Assembly (NCBI RefSeq): GCF_020329485.1
Contig: NZ_JAGKJI010000058.1
Location: 1-38,948 of the forward strand
Direction: 5' to 3'
Length of the DNA stretch: 38,948 nucleotides
From: Bradyrhizobium cenepequi
GTDB taxonomy: Bacteria; Pseudomonadota; Alphaproteobacteria; Rhizobiales; Xanthobacteraceae
The position numbers and the translations under genes were made by a program. Numbering within the stretch: position 1 is the first letter of the stretch; each line of letters opens with the position of its first letter. The notes below the pieces were generated by a model. It was given only the letters and a program-made list of their open reading frames with translations. It was not told where the DNA came from and searched no databases. Positions 27,199 through 35,319 of this stretch are shown here, in pieces.

Positions 27199-27993
27199 CT
27201 AACGGGCACGAAATGCTGGCTTGCGCTTCTCGACAAACGCGTTCCGGCCTTCGATATAGTCGGCCGACGCGAAACATGCGTCGACAGCGGCTTGAGCCGC
27301 GGCGAGGTCCCGATCCTCGGGATCCTTCGTCGCTTCATTGACGCAAAGTTTCGCTGAGCGGATGGTCAGCGGAGCGTTGTTTCCGATCAACACAGCGTAA
27401 TCCCGCACGTAGTTTTCGATGTCGCGCGTAGGTACGATTCGGTTGATCAAACCCATCTCCAGGGCTTCCGAGGAGTCAAACCGACGTGCCGTGTAGAAGA
27501 TCTCCTTGGCAAAGGAGGGACCAACAATGTCGACAAGGCGTTTGATCCCGTCGTAGGCATAACCCAACCCAAGCTTGGCTGCAGGAACTGCGAAGCTAGA
27601 GCTGTCGGTAGCGATCCGGAGATCACAGCATAGAGCCACGCCAAGTCCACCCCCGATGCAATAGCCCTGTATCATCGCAATGGTCGGCTTGGGGAAGCCG
27701 ATGACGACGTCATTTGCTTGCCCTGCGATCCTGTTGTACTCGGCAATGGATTCTGGCGAAGAGCGCTTCTGTTCAAATTCAGAAATATCCGCGCCTGAGA
27801 CGAAGGCCTTTCCGCCAGCGCCGCTTAGGACGACGGCCCGAATGTTGTCGTCTCTTTGAAATTCGGCCATTATTTCCGGGATGGCCTTCCACATGTCGAG
27901 GGAGACCGCGTTGTGCCGAGCAGGGTTGTTGAAGTGCATCCATCCGACCGGTCCCTCCTTTCTCGCAATCATTCGTTCGGTACTTGTCTTCAA
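27199..27993 (-). CDS. Enoyl-CoA hydratase/isomerase family (crotonase) protein without the classical glutamates
   Basis: The fold is clear: the oxyanion-hole segments SGADISEF and QGYCIGGGLGVALCCDLRIA are intact, and length (about 264-268 residues) is normal. In classical hydratases two glutamates (rat Glu144 and Glu164) do the chemistry. Here the matching positions are Gly (GGGLGVAL, residue 122 counted from the upstream ATG) and Ala (FAVPAAKLGLGY, residue 142). It may therefore be an isomerase, decarboxylase, hydrolase or lyase of the superfamily. An ATG at 28005 overlaps GGAGGA and has no ribosome-binding site of its own; the TTG at 27993 is 5 bases behind GGAGG, so I prefer it. It is the last gene of the operon, 41 bp after the CoA-transferase, and probably acts on that enzyme's product. 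Confidence 0.88.
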   Translation of the reverse strand: MKTSTERMIARKEGPVGWMHFNNPARHNAVSLDMWKAIPEIMAEFQRDDNIRAVVLSGAGGKAFVSGADISEFEQKRSSPESIAEYNRIAGQANDVVIGFPKPTIAMIQGYCIGGGLGVALCCDLRIATDSSSFAVPAAKLGLGYAYDGIKRLVDIVGPSFAKEIFYTARRFDSSEALEMGLINRIVPTRDIENYVRDYAVLIGNNAPLTIRSAKLCVNEATKDPEDRDLAAAQAAVDACFASADYIEGRNAFVEKRKPAFRAR

Positions 27994-28034
27994 GCGATCC
28001 TCCATAGCAACGAGTTCAGGTCCGGATTTCTGGG

Positions 28035-29225
28035 CTAGATGATCTTGCGGTCACGCAAATCGGCGATGCAGTCGGGGTCGTAGCCGTATTCCCTGAGTAT
28101 TTCCTCGGTGTGCTCGCCTTTTTCGGGAGTGGCTTGCACCATACGGTTTGGCGTGCGGCTTAGCTTCACTGCCTGGTTGACCAAGGCAATGTTGCCAAGG
28201 CTGGCGTGTCCGATGGGAGCAGCCATGCCGAGATGCTTCACCTGTGAATCGGCGAATACCTCGTCCATGCGGTTGATGGGACCACAGGGAACACCTGCGT
28301 TGTTGAGCAGATCGATGAGTTCGGCGCTTGTCCGCAGCTTCGTGACCTCGGCGATCGCCTTATTGAGAGCCATGCGATTGGCGGAACGCGCTGCATCATC
28401 GGCGAACAGTGGATCTTGAAGCAAATGGCCAAGCTCGAGCGCCTGACAGAAACGAGCGAAGATATGTGCGCCGGAAGCGGCGATGTTGACATGCCCGTCA
28501 CGGGTTGGGAACACACCGGTTGGAATGCTTGTTGGATGGTCATTGCCGGCTTGGCCAGGAACCTCCTTGGCGATCAGCCAGCGTGCCGCTTGAAAGTCCA
28601 GAAGAGATATCTGAGCGCCGAGTAGGGACGACTGTACCCACTGGCCTTCGCCGGATATTTCACGCTCGAGCAGGGCAACCAGGATTCCCATCGCGCAGAA
28701 GATTCCAGCGCCGAGATCGGCGATGGGAATCCCGACACGCACCGGCCCCTGGCCAGGGATGCCGGTGATTGACATGAGCCCACCCATTCCCTGAGCAATT
28801 TGATCGAAACCCGGCCGTTTGCGATAAGGACCGTCCTCTCCGAAGCCCGAGATCGAGCCGTAAACGATCCGTTTGTTGATCGAGCGGATGGTCTCGTAGT
28901 CGACCCCGAGGCGAAACTTGACGTCTGGACGATAGTTTTCGACCACGACATCGGCGCTTTCCACCATTCGCTTGAAGATCGCGAGGCCGTCCTTTTCCTT
29001 CAGATTGAGCGTAAGGCTGCGCTTGTTGCGGTGAAGGTTCTGGAAGTCGGGCCCATGCCGCGGGCCGCCCATGTCGCCGCCCTCGGCGCCTGCCGGAAGT
29101 TCGATCTTGATGACATCCGCACCCCAATCCGCCAATTGTCGAGCCGCGGTGGGACCGGCGCGCACCCGTGTAAGATCCAGTACTTTGAACCGGGCGAGCG
29201 CCTGAGAAGCGGGAGTAAAGGACAT
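28035..29225 (-). CDS. CaiB/BaiF family (class III) CoA-transferase
   Basis: This is a 396-residue enzyme transferring CoA to a carboxylate. Marks are FKVLDLTRVRAGPTAARQLA, ADWGADVIKIELP, HRNKRSLTLNLKEKDG, ENYRPDVKFRLGVDYE, and SGFGEDGPYRKRPGFDQIAQ. The catalytic aspartate is probably D170 in GIPIADLGAG. Of two close ATGs (29231 and 29225) I chose the second: AGGAG is 8 bases from it but only 2 from the first. It lies 34 bp downstream of the ATPase gene and 41 bp upstream of the crotonase start. It is only distantly similar to the CoA-transferase at 20529, so it is not a recent duplicate. The acid is unknown; the importer encoded upstream presumably supplies it. Confidence 0.92.
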   Translation of the reverse strand: MSFTPASQALARFKVLDLTRVRAGPTAARQLADWGADVIKIELPAGAEGGDMGGPRHGPDFQNLHRNKRSLTLNLKEKDGLAIFKRMVESADVVVENYRPDVKFRLGVDYETIRSINKRIVYGSISGFGEDGPYRKRPGFDQIAQGMGGLMSITGIPGQGPVRVGIPIADLGAGIFCAMGILVALLEREISGEGQWVQSSLLGAQISLLDFQAARWLIAKEVPGQAGNDHPTSIPTGVFPTRDGHVNIAASGAHIFARFCQALELGHLLQDPLFADDAARSANRMALNKAIAEVTKLRTSAELIDLLNNAGVPCGPINRMDEVFADSQVKHLGMAAPIGHASLGNIALVNQAVKLSRTPNRMVQATPEKGEHTEEILREYGYDPDCIADLRDRKII

Positions 29226-29259
29226 GAACATTGCTCCTGATCTGAATCGTGGAGGTGGG

Positions 29260-30330
29260 TCAGCCGATCAACGCCATCTGGTGCGGCTCGAGCTGAAGCC
29301 ACGCGCTGGCTCCGACCGCAATATCGTTCACCGGCGATGTCGCTACCCGAAGCGTCGTGGCGCCTGCGCGTGGCTTCACCACATAATCCCAGTGCTCGCC
29401 CAGAAAGGCGCGCTCCAGCACCAGTACTTCAACAGGCGGACAAATCCCCGGTGTGGTGGGCTGCGTCTCCGAGAGCCACATACTATGTGGCCGAACTGAA
29501 AACACGGTCTTGCGCTGTGAAGAAAGTATGCCGTCGAATGCGGCGCATGGAAGCGCAAAGCCGTCGAAGGAAATTCGATGTCCGTCATTGTCGCCTTCGA
29601 TGAAATTAGTGCGCCCGATGAACCCTGCGACAAAACGTGTCTTTGGTCGGTCGTAGAGCGTACGAGGATCGTCGATTTGCTCGATGCGACCGTGATTCAT
29701 GACCGCGATTCGGTCCGAGGTGACCATGGCCTCGGCTTGATCATGGGTCACGTAAACAGTGGTGATGTGAAACTCGTCGTGCAGACGCCGGATCTCGAAG
29801 CGCATCTCCTCCCGCAAAGCGGCGTCGAGGTTCGAGAGCGGCTCGTCCAACAGCAGGATCGAGGGGCGGATCACGATGGCGCGGGCCAGCGACACCCGCT
29901 GCTGCTGGCCGCCGCTCAGCTCGGACGGGTAGCGGTCGGCGAGATGGCTCATGTGCACGATCTCGAGCATCTCGCCCACGCGGCGCTTGATCTCCGATTT
30001 GCCCAGTTTGCGGAGCTCCAAGCCGAACGCCACGTTCTGTTCGACGGTCATGTTCGGCCAGACCGCGTAGCTTTGAAAGATCATGGACATCTGCCGCCGG
30101 TCGGGCGGGATCGATCCCTTGGGCGAGGACAGCAGCTCACCGTCCACCTCGATCGTGCCGGATGTGGGATCGACGAACCCTGCGATCATCCGCAATGTCG
30201 TCGTTTTTCCGCAGCCTGAAGGTCCAAGGAGGGAGACGAACTCGCCGGACTGCAATTCGAGATCGATATTGTCGACGGCGGCAAAATCAGCGTAGCGCTT
30301 GCTAATGCCGGTGAGCGTGAGCCTACTCAA
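29260..30330 (-). CDS. ABC transporter ATPase, Fe3+/spermidine/putrescine-type importer
   Basis: This 356-residue ATPase powers the adjacent fused permease. Walker A is GPSGCGKTT (about residues 35-43), Q-loop MIFQSYAVWPNMTV, signature LSGGQQQRVSLARA, Walker B LLLDEPLSNLD, and H-loop VYVTHDQAEAM. The last 120 residues are a TOBE-type domain (SVRPHSMWL, VVKPRAGATTLRVA). The start is TTG at 30330: it follows GGAGGAAT and overlaps the permease stop as TTGA, so translation is coupled. The frame is open for 170 codons further upstream, but that is a shadow of the permease gene. Relatives import iron, polyamines, thiamine or phosphonates; the neighbouring CoA-transferase and crotonase suggest a carboxylate. 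Confidence 0.9.
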   Translation of the reverse strand: MSRLTLTGISKRYADFAAVDNIDLELQSGEFVSLLGPSGCGKTTTLRMIAGFVDPTSGTIEVDGELLSSPKGSIPPDRRQMSMIFQSYAVWPNMTVEQNVAFGLELRKLGKSEIKRRVGEMLEIVHMSHLADRYPSELSGGQQQRVSLARAIVIRPSILLLDEPLSNLDAALREEMRFEIRRLHDEFHITTVYVTHDQAEAMVTSDRIAVMNHGRIEQIDDPRTLYDRPKTRFVAGFIGRTNFIEGDNDGHRISFDGFALPCAAFDGILSSQRKTVFSVRPHSMWLSETQPTTPGICPPVEVLVLERAFLGEHWDYVVKPRAGATTLRVATSPVNDIAVGASAWLQLEPHQMALIG

Positions 30331-32063
30331 GTATTCCTCCGCAGCATGAAGTCGCGCCCAATCAGCTTGCTTCCAATGGCTGCAATGACAATGGTCGCGA
30401 TCAGAAGGATGACGCCGAGAGCTGCCAGAACTTCGAAATTTCCCTCTTCCGATAGGTCGAACAACATGACGGAGATCACACGCGTGTTTGGGCCGACAAG
30501 GAAGATTGCTGATGACAATTCTCGGGTCGCCGGAATGAAGACCAGAATCCAGGCTCCCGCGAGGCTCTTTTTGAGCAGCGGGATCAACACTCTTCGAATG
30601 GCCAGGAAGCGGCTGCCGCCCAGAATTCTGACGGCCTCCTCCATTTCCGGATTGATGCTGCGCAGCCCCGCGGCACTTGAAGTATAGGCGATCGGCAGAA
30701 AGCGGGTGGTGAATCCGAGGATTAATATGGTGGCAGTGCCGTAGAGCGCCAATGGCGGGGACGCGTAAGCTGCATAGAAACCGATCGCGAGCACGATGCC
30801 CGGGATGACGAAAGGCGCTATGCACAGAAACCCGAGCACATTGCTCCAAGGGACCAGCTTGCGACTGACGACGTAGGCGATCGCAAGCGAGAGGCTCACC
30901 GCTGCGACTGCGGTCACGCCCGCATAGACAAACGTGTTCAGGATCGTTTGCTTTGCCTGGGTTTGCTCGACCAGGAGATAATAGAAGTTGTGCAGCGTCA
31001 GATTATCGAGGCTGAAGCCGCGCCCCCAAGCCTTGGCAAAGGCTGCCTGCAGCAGCACGATCATCGGCAGAAAGACCGAGAGGGCGCAGACCAGAAGTGC
31101 GTAGCCGAACATGACCCAGCGCCACGGTCCAAGCGCGATCATTCGCCGCTCGCCACCCTTGCCGGAGACGGAGGCGTAGCCCCGGCGGCCCAAGATCCTT
31201 CGCTGAAGCCAGAACATCAGGACAGTGATGGCGAGCAGGGGGATCGAATAGGCTGCGGCCTCCTCGATGCGGACCGGGTATTCGAAAAACTGCCAGAGCT
31301 GGGTCGAGACAACGTTGAAGCGAGCAGGCAGGGCGATCAGCGCGGGCGCGCCAAACAACGCAATCGCCTCGAGAAAGCTGATGATGATGCCGCCGATAAT
31401 CGCGGGCGTGACGAGCGGGAGCGTCACGCGCAACGTCGTTCGCAACGTGCGAGAGCCCAGGATGTTGGCCGCATCTTCCATCTCTGAAGAGACAAGGTCG
31501 AGCGCCGAGCTGGTGAAAACGAATGTATAAGGAAACGAGGTGACCGCGACAACGAGGATCAGGCCTGCCATCGAATAGATGTTGAAGATGCCATGATCGG
31601 CGCCGGTCAGTGCGAGCCAAGCCTTGTTCAGCCATCCGGAATTCGGGCCGGCCAGCAATATCCACCCGATCGCACCGAGATAGGGCGGCGTCACGAAGGC
31701 AGCGAATACCATCAAGCGGATGAACGGCTTGCCCGGCATGTCGGTGCGCGAGATAGCCCAGGCAAGGGGAACGGCGAAGCAGGAGGCGAGCAGGGCGACT
31801 CCCACGCCGAGTTCGAGCGAGTTCAGGAGGGCCTGCAGATGCCTGATATTCCCGTAGGCTGCTCTGTAGTTCTCCAACGTAAAGCGGCCCGTGTCCGCCT
31901 GCTGCAGGCTGGATACAATCAGCCGCAGAATCGGATTTAGGACCAAGAAGACAAGCAGGCCGATGAGGATCAGCCACACCAGCATGCCCGCATCCAGCCG
32001 CCGAATACTGCCGAGGGCACCAGATAGATCAAGGTTGCGATCGCGAAGCGAGTGGTCAGTCAC
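30327..32063 (-). CDS. Fused double permease of an Fe3+/2-aminoethylphosphonate-type ABC importer
   Basis: This 578-residue inner-membrane protein has two permease halves joined, about 12 spans in all. Each half has its own ATPase-coupling EAA loop: EMEDAANILGSRTLRTTLRV and EMEEAVRILGGSRFLAIRRV. It therefore forms the whole channel, as in FbpB-like proteins. The start is GTG at 32063, 19 bp behind the binding-protein stop, with only a weak ribosome-binding site, so coupling to the upstream gene is likely. Its own stop overlaps the ATPase start by four bases (TTGA). Confidence 0.92.
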   Translation of the reverse strand: MTDHSLRDRNLDLSGALGSIRRLDAGMLVWLILIGLLVFLVLNPILRLIVSSLQQADTGRFTLENYRAAYGNIRHLQALLNSLELGVGVALLASCFAVPLAWAISRTDMPGKPFIRLMVFAAFVTPPYLGAIGWILLAGPNSGWLNKAWLALTGADHGIFNIYSMAGLILVVAVTSFPYTFVFTSSALDLVSSEMEDAANILGSRTLRTTLRVTLPLVTPAIIGGIIISFLEAIALFGAPALIALPARFNVVSTQLWQFFEYPVRIEEAAAYSIPLLAITVLMFWLQRRILGRRGYASVSGKGGERRMIALGPWRWVMFGYALLVCALSVFLPMIVLLQAAFAKAWGRGFSLDNLTLHNFYYLLVEQTQAKQTILNTFVYAGVTAVAAVSLSLAIAYVVSRKLVPWSNVLGFLCIAPFVIPGIVLAIGFYAAYASPPLALYGTATILILGFTTRFLPIAYTSSAAGLRSINPEMEEAVRILGGSRFLAIRRVLIPLLKKSLAGAWILVFIPATRELSSAIFLVGPNTRVISVMLFDLSEEGNFEVLAALGVILLIATIVIAAIGSKLIGRDFMLRRNT

Positions 32064-32082
32064 GTAATTGAACCTGCTCGCT

Positions 32083-33150
32083 CTAGACGCCGAATGTCTC
32101 TCGCCACTGCTTGATCACCTCAGGAACTCCCCTTGTGATCTGCTCGACGGTCGGACGGATCACCTTGATGTCCTTCGCGGAAATCGCGCCCTCGTGCGGA
32201 GAGACTTCGGGACGGATGGATTCGTTGAAGTGATTTGCCCAGATCTGGGATGCGCGCGCGCTCAGCAGAAACTCCATGAACAAGCGCGCCGTGGCGGGAT
32301 GCTTGCAGCCCTTCATGATGCTGGAGGGCGCGATGATCAAGACGGTGCCGTCCGCCGGATAGGACAAGGCAAGCGGATTGCCCTTCTGCGCACTCTGCAA
32401 GAGCGTTCCGGCAGGTCCGGATCCCGCGATCGAACTTTCTCCGGCGTTCAGCATCGTGACCGTGTCGTTGATCGAGCGGCCGACTCGCGGATTGTTTTTG
32501 GCCAGCTTCTCGAAGAACTCCCAGCCGTATTGGTTGCGAAGTGTCAGCGCCCAGGTGCCGACATAGCCACTGAACCCAGGATGGCCAAGCGCAATGTTAT
32601 TGTTCCATTTGGGATCGAGAAGGTTCGTCCAGTTATTGGGAGCGTCCGGTTCCTTGACCTTCGCGGTATTGTAGCCGATGCCGATCAGACCGGCTGAGGT
32701 GACGAAGTAGTATCCGTCCGGATCGTAGCCTTTGTAGATATCGAGCACCTTGCTCGCGTTGTCCGGAACAAACTTCTCAAAGGCGCCTCTGGCCTTTAGC
32801 GCGACGGAGTGACCGATGTCGGTCGAGCTGAAGACGTCGCACTGAATCGCGCTCGCCTTGATCTCCTGTGTGACACGCTGGTAAGCGACTTGGGCGGTCG
32901 TGCGCAACACATTGACTTTGAGGCTGGGATAGAGCGATTCGAAGCTGCGCCCCAGTGCTTGGGCGGTAATGTCGTCTGACTGGGCAGTGTACCATGTCAG
33001 TTCGCCGCCTTCCTTCTTGGCGGATTCGTAGAGATCCTTCTCGTGAGGCGTTATCTCCGCTGCGAGTTGCCCGATGGCTGTTTGGGAGATGCCGAGCATA
33101 AGGAGCGTTGAACTGCCGAGAATAAAATCGCGCCTCCGAAGGGAATACAT
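32083..33150 (-). CDS. Extracellular solute-binding protein of the ferric-type (family 1) ABC importer, without the iron tyrosines
   Basis: This is a periplasmic binding protein of about 355 residues. The N-terminus MYSLRRRDFILGSSTLLMLG has RR and a hydrophobic stretch, a likely Tat or Sec signal. The fold is that of FbpA-like proteins (KKEGGELTWYTAQSDD, SYPADGTVLIIAPSSIMKGC, HPATARLFMEFLLS). Ferric-binding members use a Tyr-Tyr pair just before the PxYPxDGT segment; here that place reads GSGPAGTLLQS, so iron binding is unlikely. The ATG at 33150 has GGTGAGGA 5 bases upstream; a GTG five codons earlier is the alternative. It is the first gene of a five-gene operon ending with a crotonase, whose promoter should lie in 33151-33420. 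Confidence 0.9.
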   Translation of the reverse strand: MYSLRRRDFILGSSTLLMLGISQTAIGQLAAEITPHEKDLYESAKKEGGELTWYTAQSDDITAQALGRSFESLYPSLKVNVLRTTAQVAYQRVTQEIKASAIQCDVFSSTDIGHSVALKARGAFEKFVPDNASKVLDIYKGYDPDGYYFVTSAGLIGIGYNTAKVKEPDAPNNWTNLLDPKWNNNIALGHPGFSGYVGTWALTLRNQYGWEFFEKLAKNNPRVGRSINDTVTMLNAGESSIAGSGPAGTLLQSAQKGNPLALSYPADGTVLIIAPSSIMKGCKHPATARLFMEFLLSARASQIWANHFNESIRPEVSPHEGAISAKDIKVIRPTVEQITRGVPEVIKQWRETFGV

Positions 33151-33654
33151 GCGAATCCTCACCACGTCTTTGTTTTTGTTGAGCGTACTATGAGGGCATT
33201 TTTGTCTCGCTGCAATTCATTCCACCAAACAACAGCGTTAAACTCCGTAGGATGACGTATCGCGCTGCACCATCTTGACGCCGTTGCAGGTCAGCACGTC
33301 GGTCTCTTTTCGCTGGGCGGCGGACGATCCAGACTTCGACAAGATCGTCGGGCGAACGCCTTGAGGACAAGCGCCTTTGCCCCGAAGCCTCGAGCCCATG
33401 CACCGGCTCAACTGGAATAGGCATCTATGAAACGCCTTTGCCTCATGATGCATGGCCGGTCTATCGAGGGTCACCTCAATCGTGTGCTGCAGACGTTTCG
33501 CTCCGAAAGCGTCTTCGATATCCAGAAGAACATAGTGCGGATGCGCGATATCGAAAAGCTCATCGACATCGGGGGCTTCAACGACGTCTATCTGCACCAG
33601 CCGCAAAAAGCGGTTCCAGGAACGCGAAGGAATGTTCGAGCGCATTTGCGCGAA

Positions 33655-33879
33655 ATGGGCACCTATCAGTTTCACATCAATCGGCGAGGGCCATTCCACG
33701 ACGGCGACGGGATGGCACTGCCGGACGCCGAAGCCGCATGGGAGGAAGCTCTGCGGGTGGGGCGCGACGTTAAGGGGAACATTGCGGCCCGGCGAGGCAT
33801 GGTCGCTGGAGTTGAAATCGGCAAGACGATTTTTCGGATCAACCTCGCGACCGCCGACTTGCGCTCGACCGTCCCTTGA
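33655..33879 (+). CDS. DUF6894-like small protein (N-terminal extent uncertain)
   Basis: From the ATG at 33655 the product is 74 residues: MGTYQFHINRRGPFHDGDGM, then ALPDAEAAWEEALRVGRDV and a less conserved tail. The (Y/F)xFHI...D.(E/D)G.xLPD...A..EA pattern matches the short DUF6894 proteins common in Bradyrhizobium, as I recall them. The same frame is open back to 33427, which would add 76 residues (SVFDIQKNIVRMRDIEKLID and others) of no recognised family. No good ribosome-binding site precedes 33655, so the longer form cannot be excluded. The function is unknown. The minus strand is also open here, but its product looks like a shadow. Confidence 0.55.
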   Translation: MGTYQFHINRRGPFHDGDGMALPDAEAAWEEALRVGRDVKGNIAARRGMVAGVEIGKTIFRINLATADLRSTVP

Positions 33880-33894
33880 GCCGGCTTCCGCGTA

Positions 33895-34014
33895 GTGGCG
33901 AAGTCAGCCAAGCTCGTCGCTGTTACGCTCGGCAAGGTTCTTTTGGTGCGGCGGCGATCTGACGGGCTTTGGATGTCCCCGGGCGGTCGCAAACGGCCGC
34001 GAGAGACCGAGCTG
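33895..34014 (+). pseudogene. N-terminal fragment of a NUDIX hydrolase-like protein
   Basis: From a GTG at 33895, 16 bp after the preceding stop, the frame reads AKSAKLVAVTLGKVLLVRRR and then GLWMSPGGRKRPRETE. This is the first strand and the start of a NUDIX box (PGG followed by a glutamate). The box should go on as REUxEExGU, but after RETE the sequence changes to IS66 transposase. What remains is about 40 of the usual 130-160 residues and cannot form the active site. Confidence 0.6.
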
Positions 34015-34230
34015 GCGGTCAAGCGCATTGACGCGCTGTTCGATATCGAGCGGGCCATCAACGGCCAAAGTGCCGAGGAGCGGTTGCGGGTGTGCAAAGA
34101 ACAGAGCGCTCCTCTGCTGGCGGCGCTGGAAGCATAGCTGCGTGAACAGCGCGCCCGCCTGTCGAACTCATCCTCGGTCGCCAGCCCGATCGACTATATG
34201 CTGCGCCGCTGGGATCGGTTCGCCCGCCAT
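34015..34230 (+). mobile_element. Remnant of an IS66-type transposase gene
   Basis: In frame with the NUDIX fragment the sequence reads AVKRIDALFDIERAINGQSA, EERLRVCKEQSAPLLAALEA, then TAG at 34135-34137, then LREQRARLSNSSSVASPIDY and MLRRWDRF. These are the conserved segments of the IS66 TnpC transposase, where Trp normally stands between LEA and LREQ, so TGG has become TAG. Both ends of the transposase are missing and no inverted repeats are seen. About 135 bp of sequence without a clear gene follows. Confidence 0.7.
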
Positions 34231-34364
34231 AAGGTCAGTTCTCAAAACCGCTCCCCGCTTTGCAAGGCGGCCTCAACAGGAGGCTTACGACGCGCAAGAC
34301 GATCCCTGTGTTGGACACCGTAACCCGGGCCACCCGCCGAAAAAGCCGAAAGAGGTCAAGCGAT

Positions 34365-34390
34365 AGCCCGGCGAGTAAGCCGGGCTTTTT
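34365..34390 (+). terminator. Rho-independent terminator
   Basis: AGCCCGGC at 34365-34372 pairs with GCCGGGCT at 34379-34386 across a 6-base loop, followed by a T run. A reading frame ending PPKKPKEVKR stops at the base of the stem. An AGGAGG lies upstream at about 34278 with no ATG, GTG or TTG at proper distance (the codon there is ACG), so a small gene may once have stood here. The rest of 34231-34617 holds nothing I can name. Confidence 0.75.
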
Positions 34391-34617
34391 GTTCGCCTTT
34401 CTACCGTCCTAACGCCTCAAACGGACTCCGACAGAAAAACAGAAAACGTTACCTATCGTGTTGCGCGTGCTTCGGCTAATCGCGCTATCGATCGATTTGG
34501 TCGAGCGTCTAATCAGACTCTGGAGGGGCGGCCTATGATGTGTGTGCCAGTGCCTTAATTCTGCTTCATGCGCACGGCAATTGTGCCTCAAACACTTTCA
34601 TCACCAAGGGAGTGATC

Positions 34618-34815
34618 GTGGCGAGGAAATCGAAGAAGGCAAAAACAAAGAAAATTGTACGCCGCGAGTATACGAAAGCTGATGTCAAAGAACTTCGGGC
34701 GCACTCAAAAGCTAGAACGCCCGTTGCTGCAATCGCGAAGGTAACCAAACGTACGGAAGGTTCGTTGCGGCAGAAGGCGAGGGCGCTGGGTATTCCGTTG
34801 GGGCATCAGCGGTAG
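34618..34815 (+). CDS. Small basic, possibly DNA-binding protein
   Basis: This is a 65-residue protein starting at the GTG at 34618, with AAGGGAG at good spacing; an in-frame GTG two codons earlier is too close to it. The N-terminus is Lys-rich (ARKSKKAKTKKIVRREY). The rest reads TKADVKELRAHSKARTPVAA, IAKVTKRTEGSLRQKARALG, IPLGHQR, which has the helix-turn-helix look of proteins with an R-(T/S)-x-x-(A/S)-(L/I)-R-x-(K/R)-A motif. I associate such proteins with rhizobial genomes. Role unknown; chromosome binding or regulation is a guess. Confidence 0.75.
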   Translation: MARKSKKAKTKKIVRREYTKADVKELRAHSKARTPVAAIAKVTKRTEGSLRQKARALGIPLGHQR

Positions 34816-34834
34816 GCGAGAAAAGCCAGGCTCG

Positions 34835-35245
34835 TCATCGCTTGCCGCGCCTGTTCTTTTGGGGCGCTGCTGGGGTGCTCTCAGCGTTTGATGAAACCAG
34901 TGTATCAACGCGTGCGCTTAGTGCGCCCAACTGATCGGATAATAACTTGCGTTCACCCTGTTGTGCAGATGCCTTCTGTTGAAGGTAGGTGACTTGTCCT
35001 GCCAACTTCTGCTGATCGGACTGGATGTCCTGCACAGTCCGCTGGAGCGAGGATATAGTTTGTTTGATCTGCTCGATAGCCGGGAGCATATCAGCTTTTT
35101 GTTGCTCGGCAGCCGACTTCCTTCCGGCATCATGATTCATCCAGAAAGCGCCCCCAGCAACGATGGCGGCCGCGAGCACGACTGCTAACCACGGCAGTGG
35201 CGATCGGCGCTGACGAGTGTCGGTCTGGGATGTCGGCTCGGTCAT
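34835..35245 (-). CDS. Membrane-anchored coiled-coil protein of unknown function
   Basis: This 136-residue protein has a short basic N-terminus (QTDTRQRRSPL), one membrane helix (PWLAVVLAAAIVAGGAFWM, about residues 18-36), and about 70 residues of likely coiled coil (AEQQKADMLPAIEQIKQTIS, VQDIQSDQQKLAGQVTYLQQ, LLSDQLGALSARVDTL). It ends in a disordered basic tail. By topology the coil should be periplasmic. It is convergent with the small basic protein gene, 19 bp apart. I know the type from this group of bacteria but not its function. Confidence 0.75.
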   Translation of the reverse strand: MTEPTSQTDTRQRRSPLPWLAVVLAAAIVAGGAFWMNHDAGRKSAAEQQKADMLPAIEQIKQTISSLQRTVQDIQSDQQKLAGQVTYLQQKASAQQGERKLLSDQLGALSARVDTLVSSNAESTPAAPQKNRRGKR

Positions 35246-35319
35246 GACGCTTGTTTCCCGATTAAGGCGTGATCCGGCTAACGAAGTAAAGTGAAGTTCG
35301 TTCCGGACCGCCGCAAGGC

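Noticed and set aside
29260..30849. The long form of the ATPase frame, extending 173 codons upstream of the TTG start.
   Set aside because: The extra part lies over the permease gene, is Arg/His-rich and has no ABC features. The TTG with its ribosome-binding site and TTGA overlap explains the start.
33238..33699. A 153-codon minus-strand frame opposite the DUF6894-like gene.
   Set aside because: No family features, no ribosome-binding site, and the plus strand carries a recognisable small-protein pattern.
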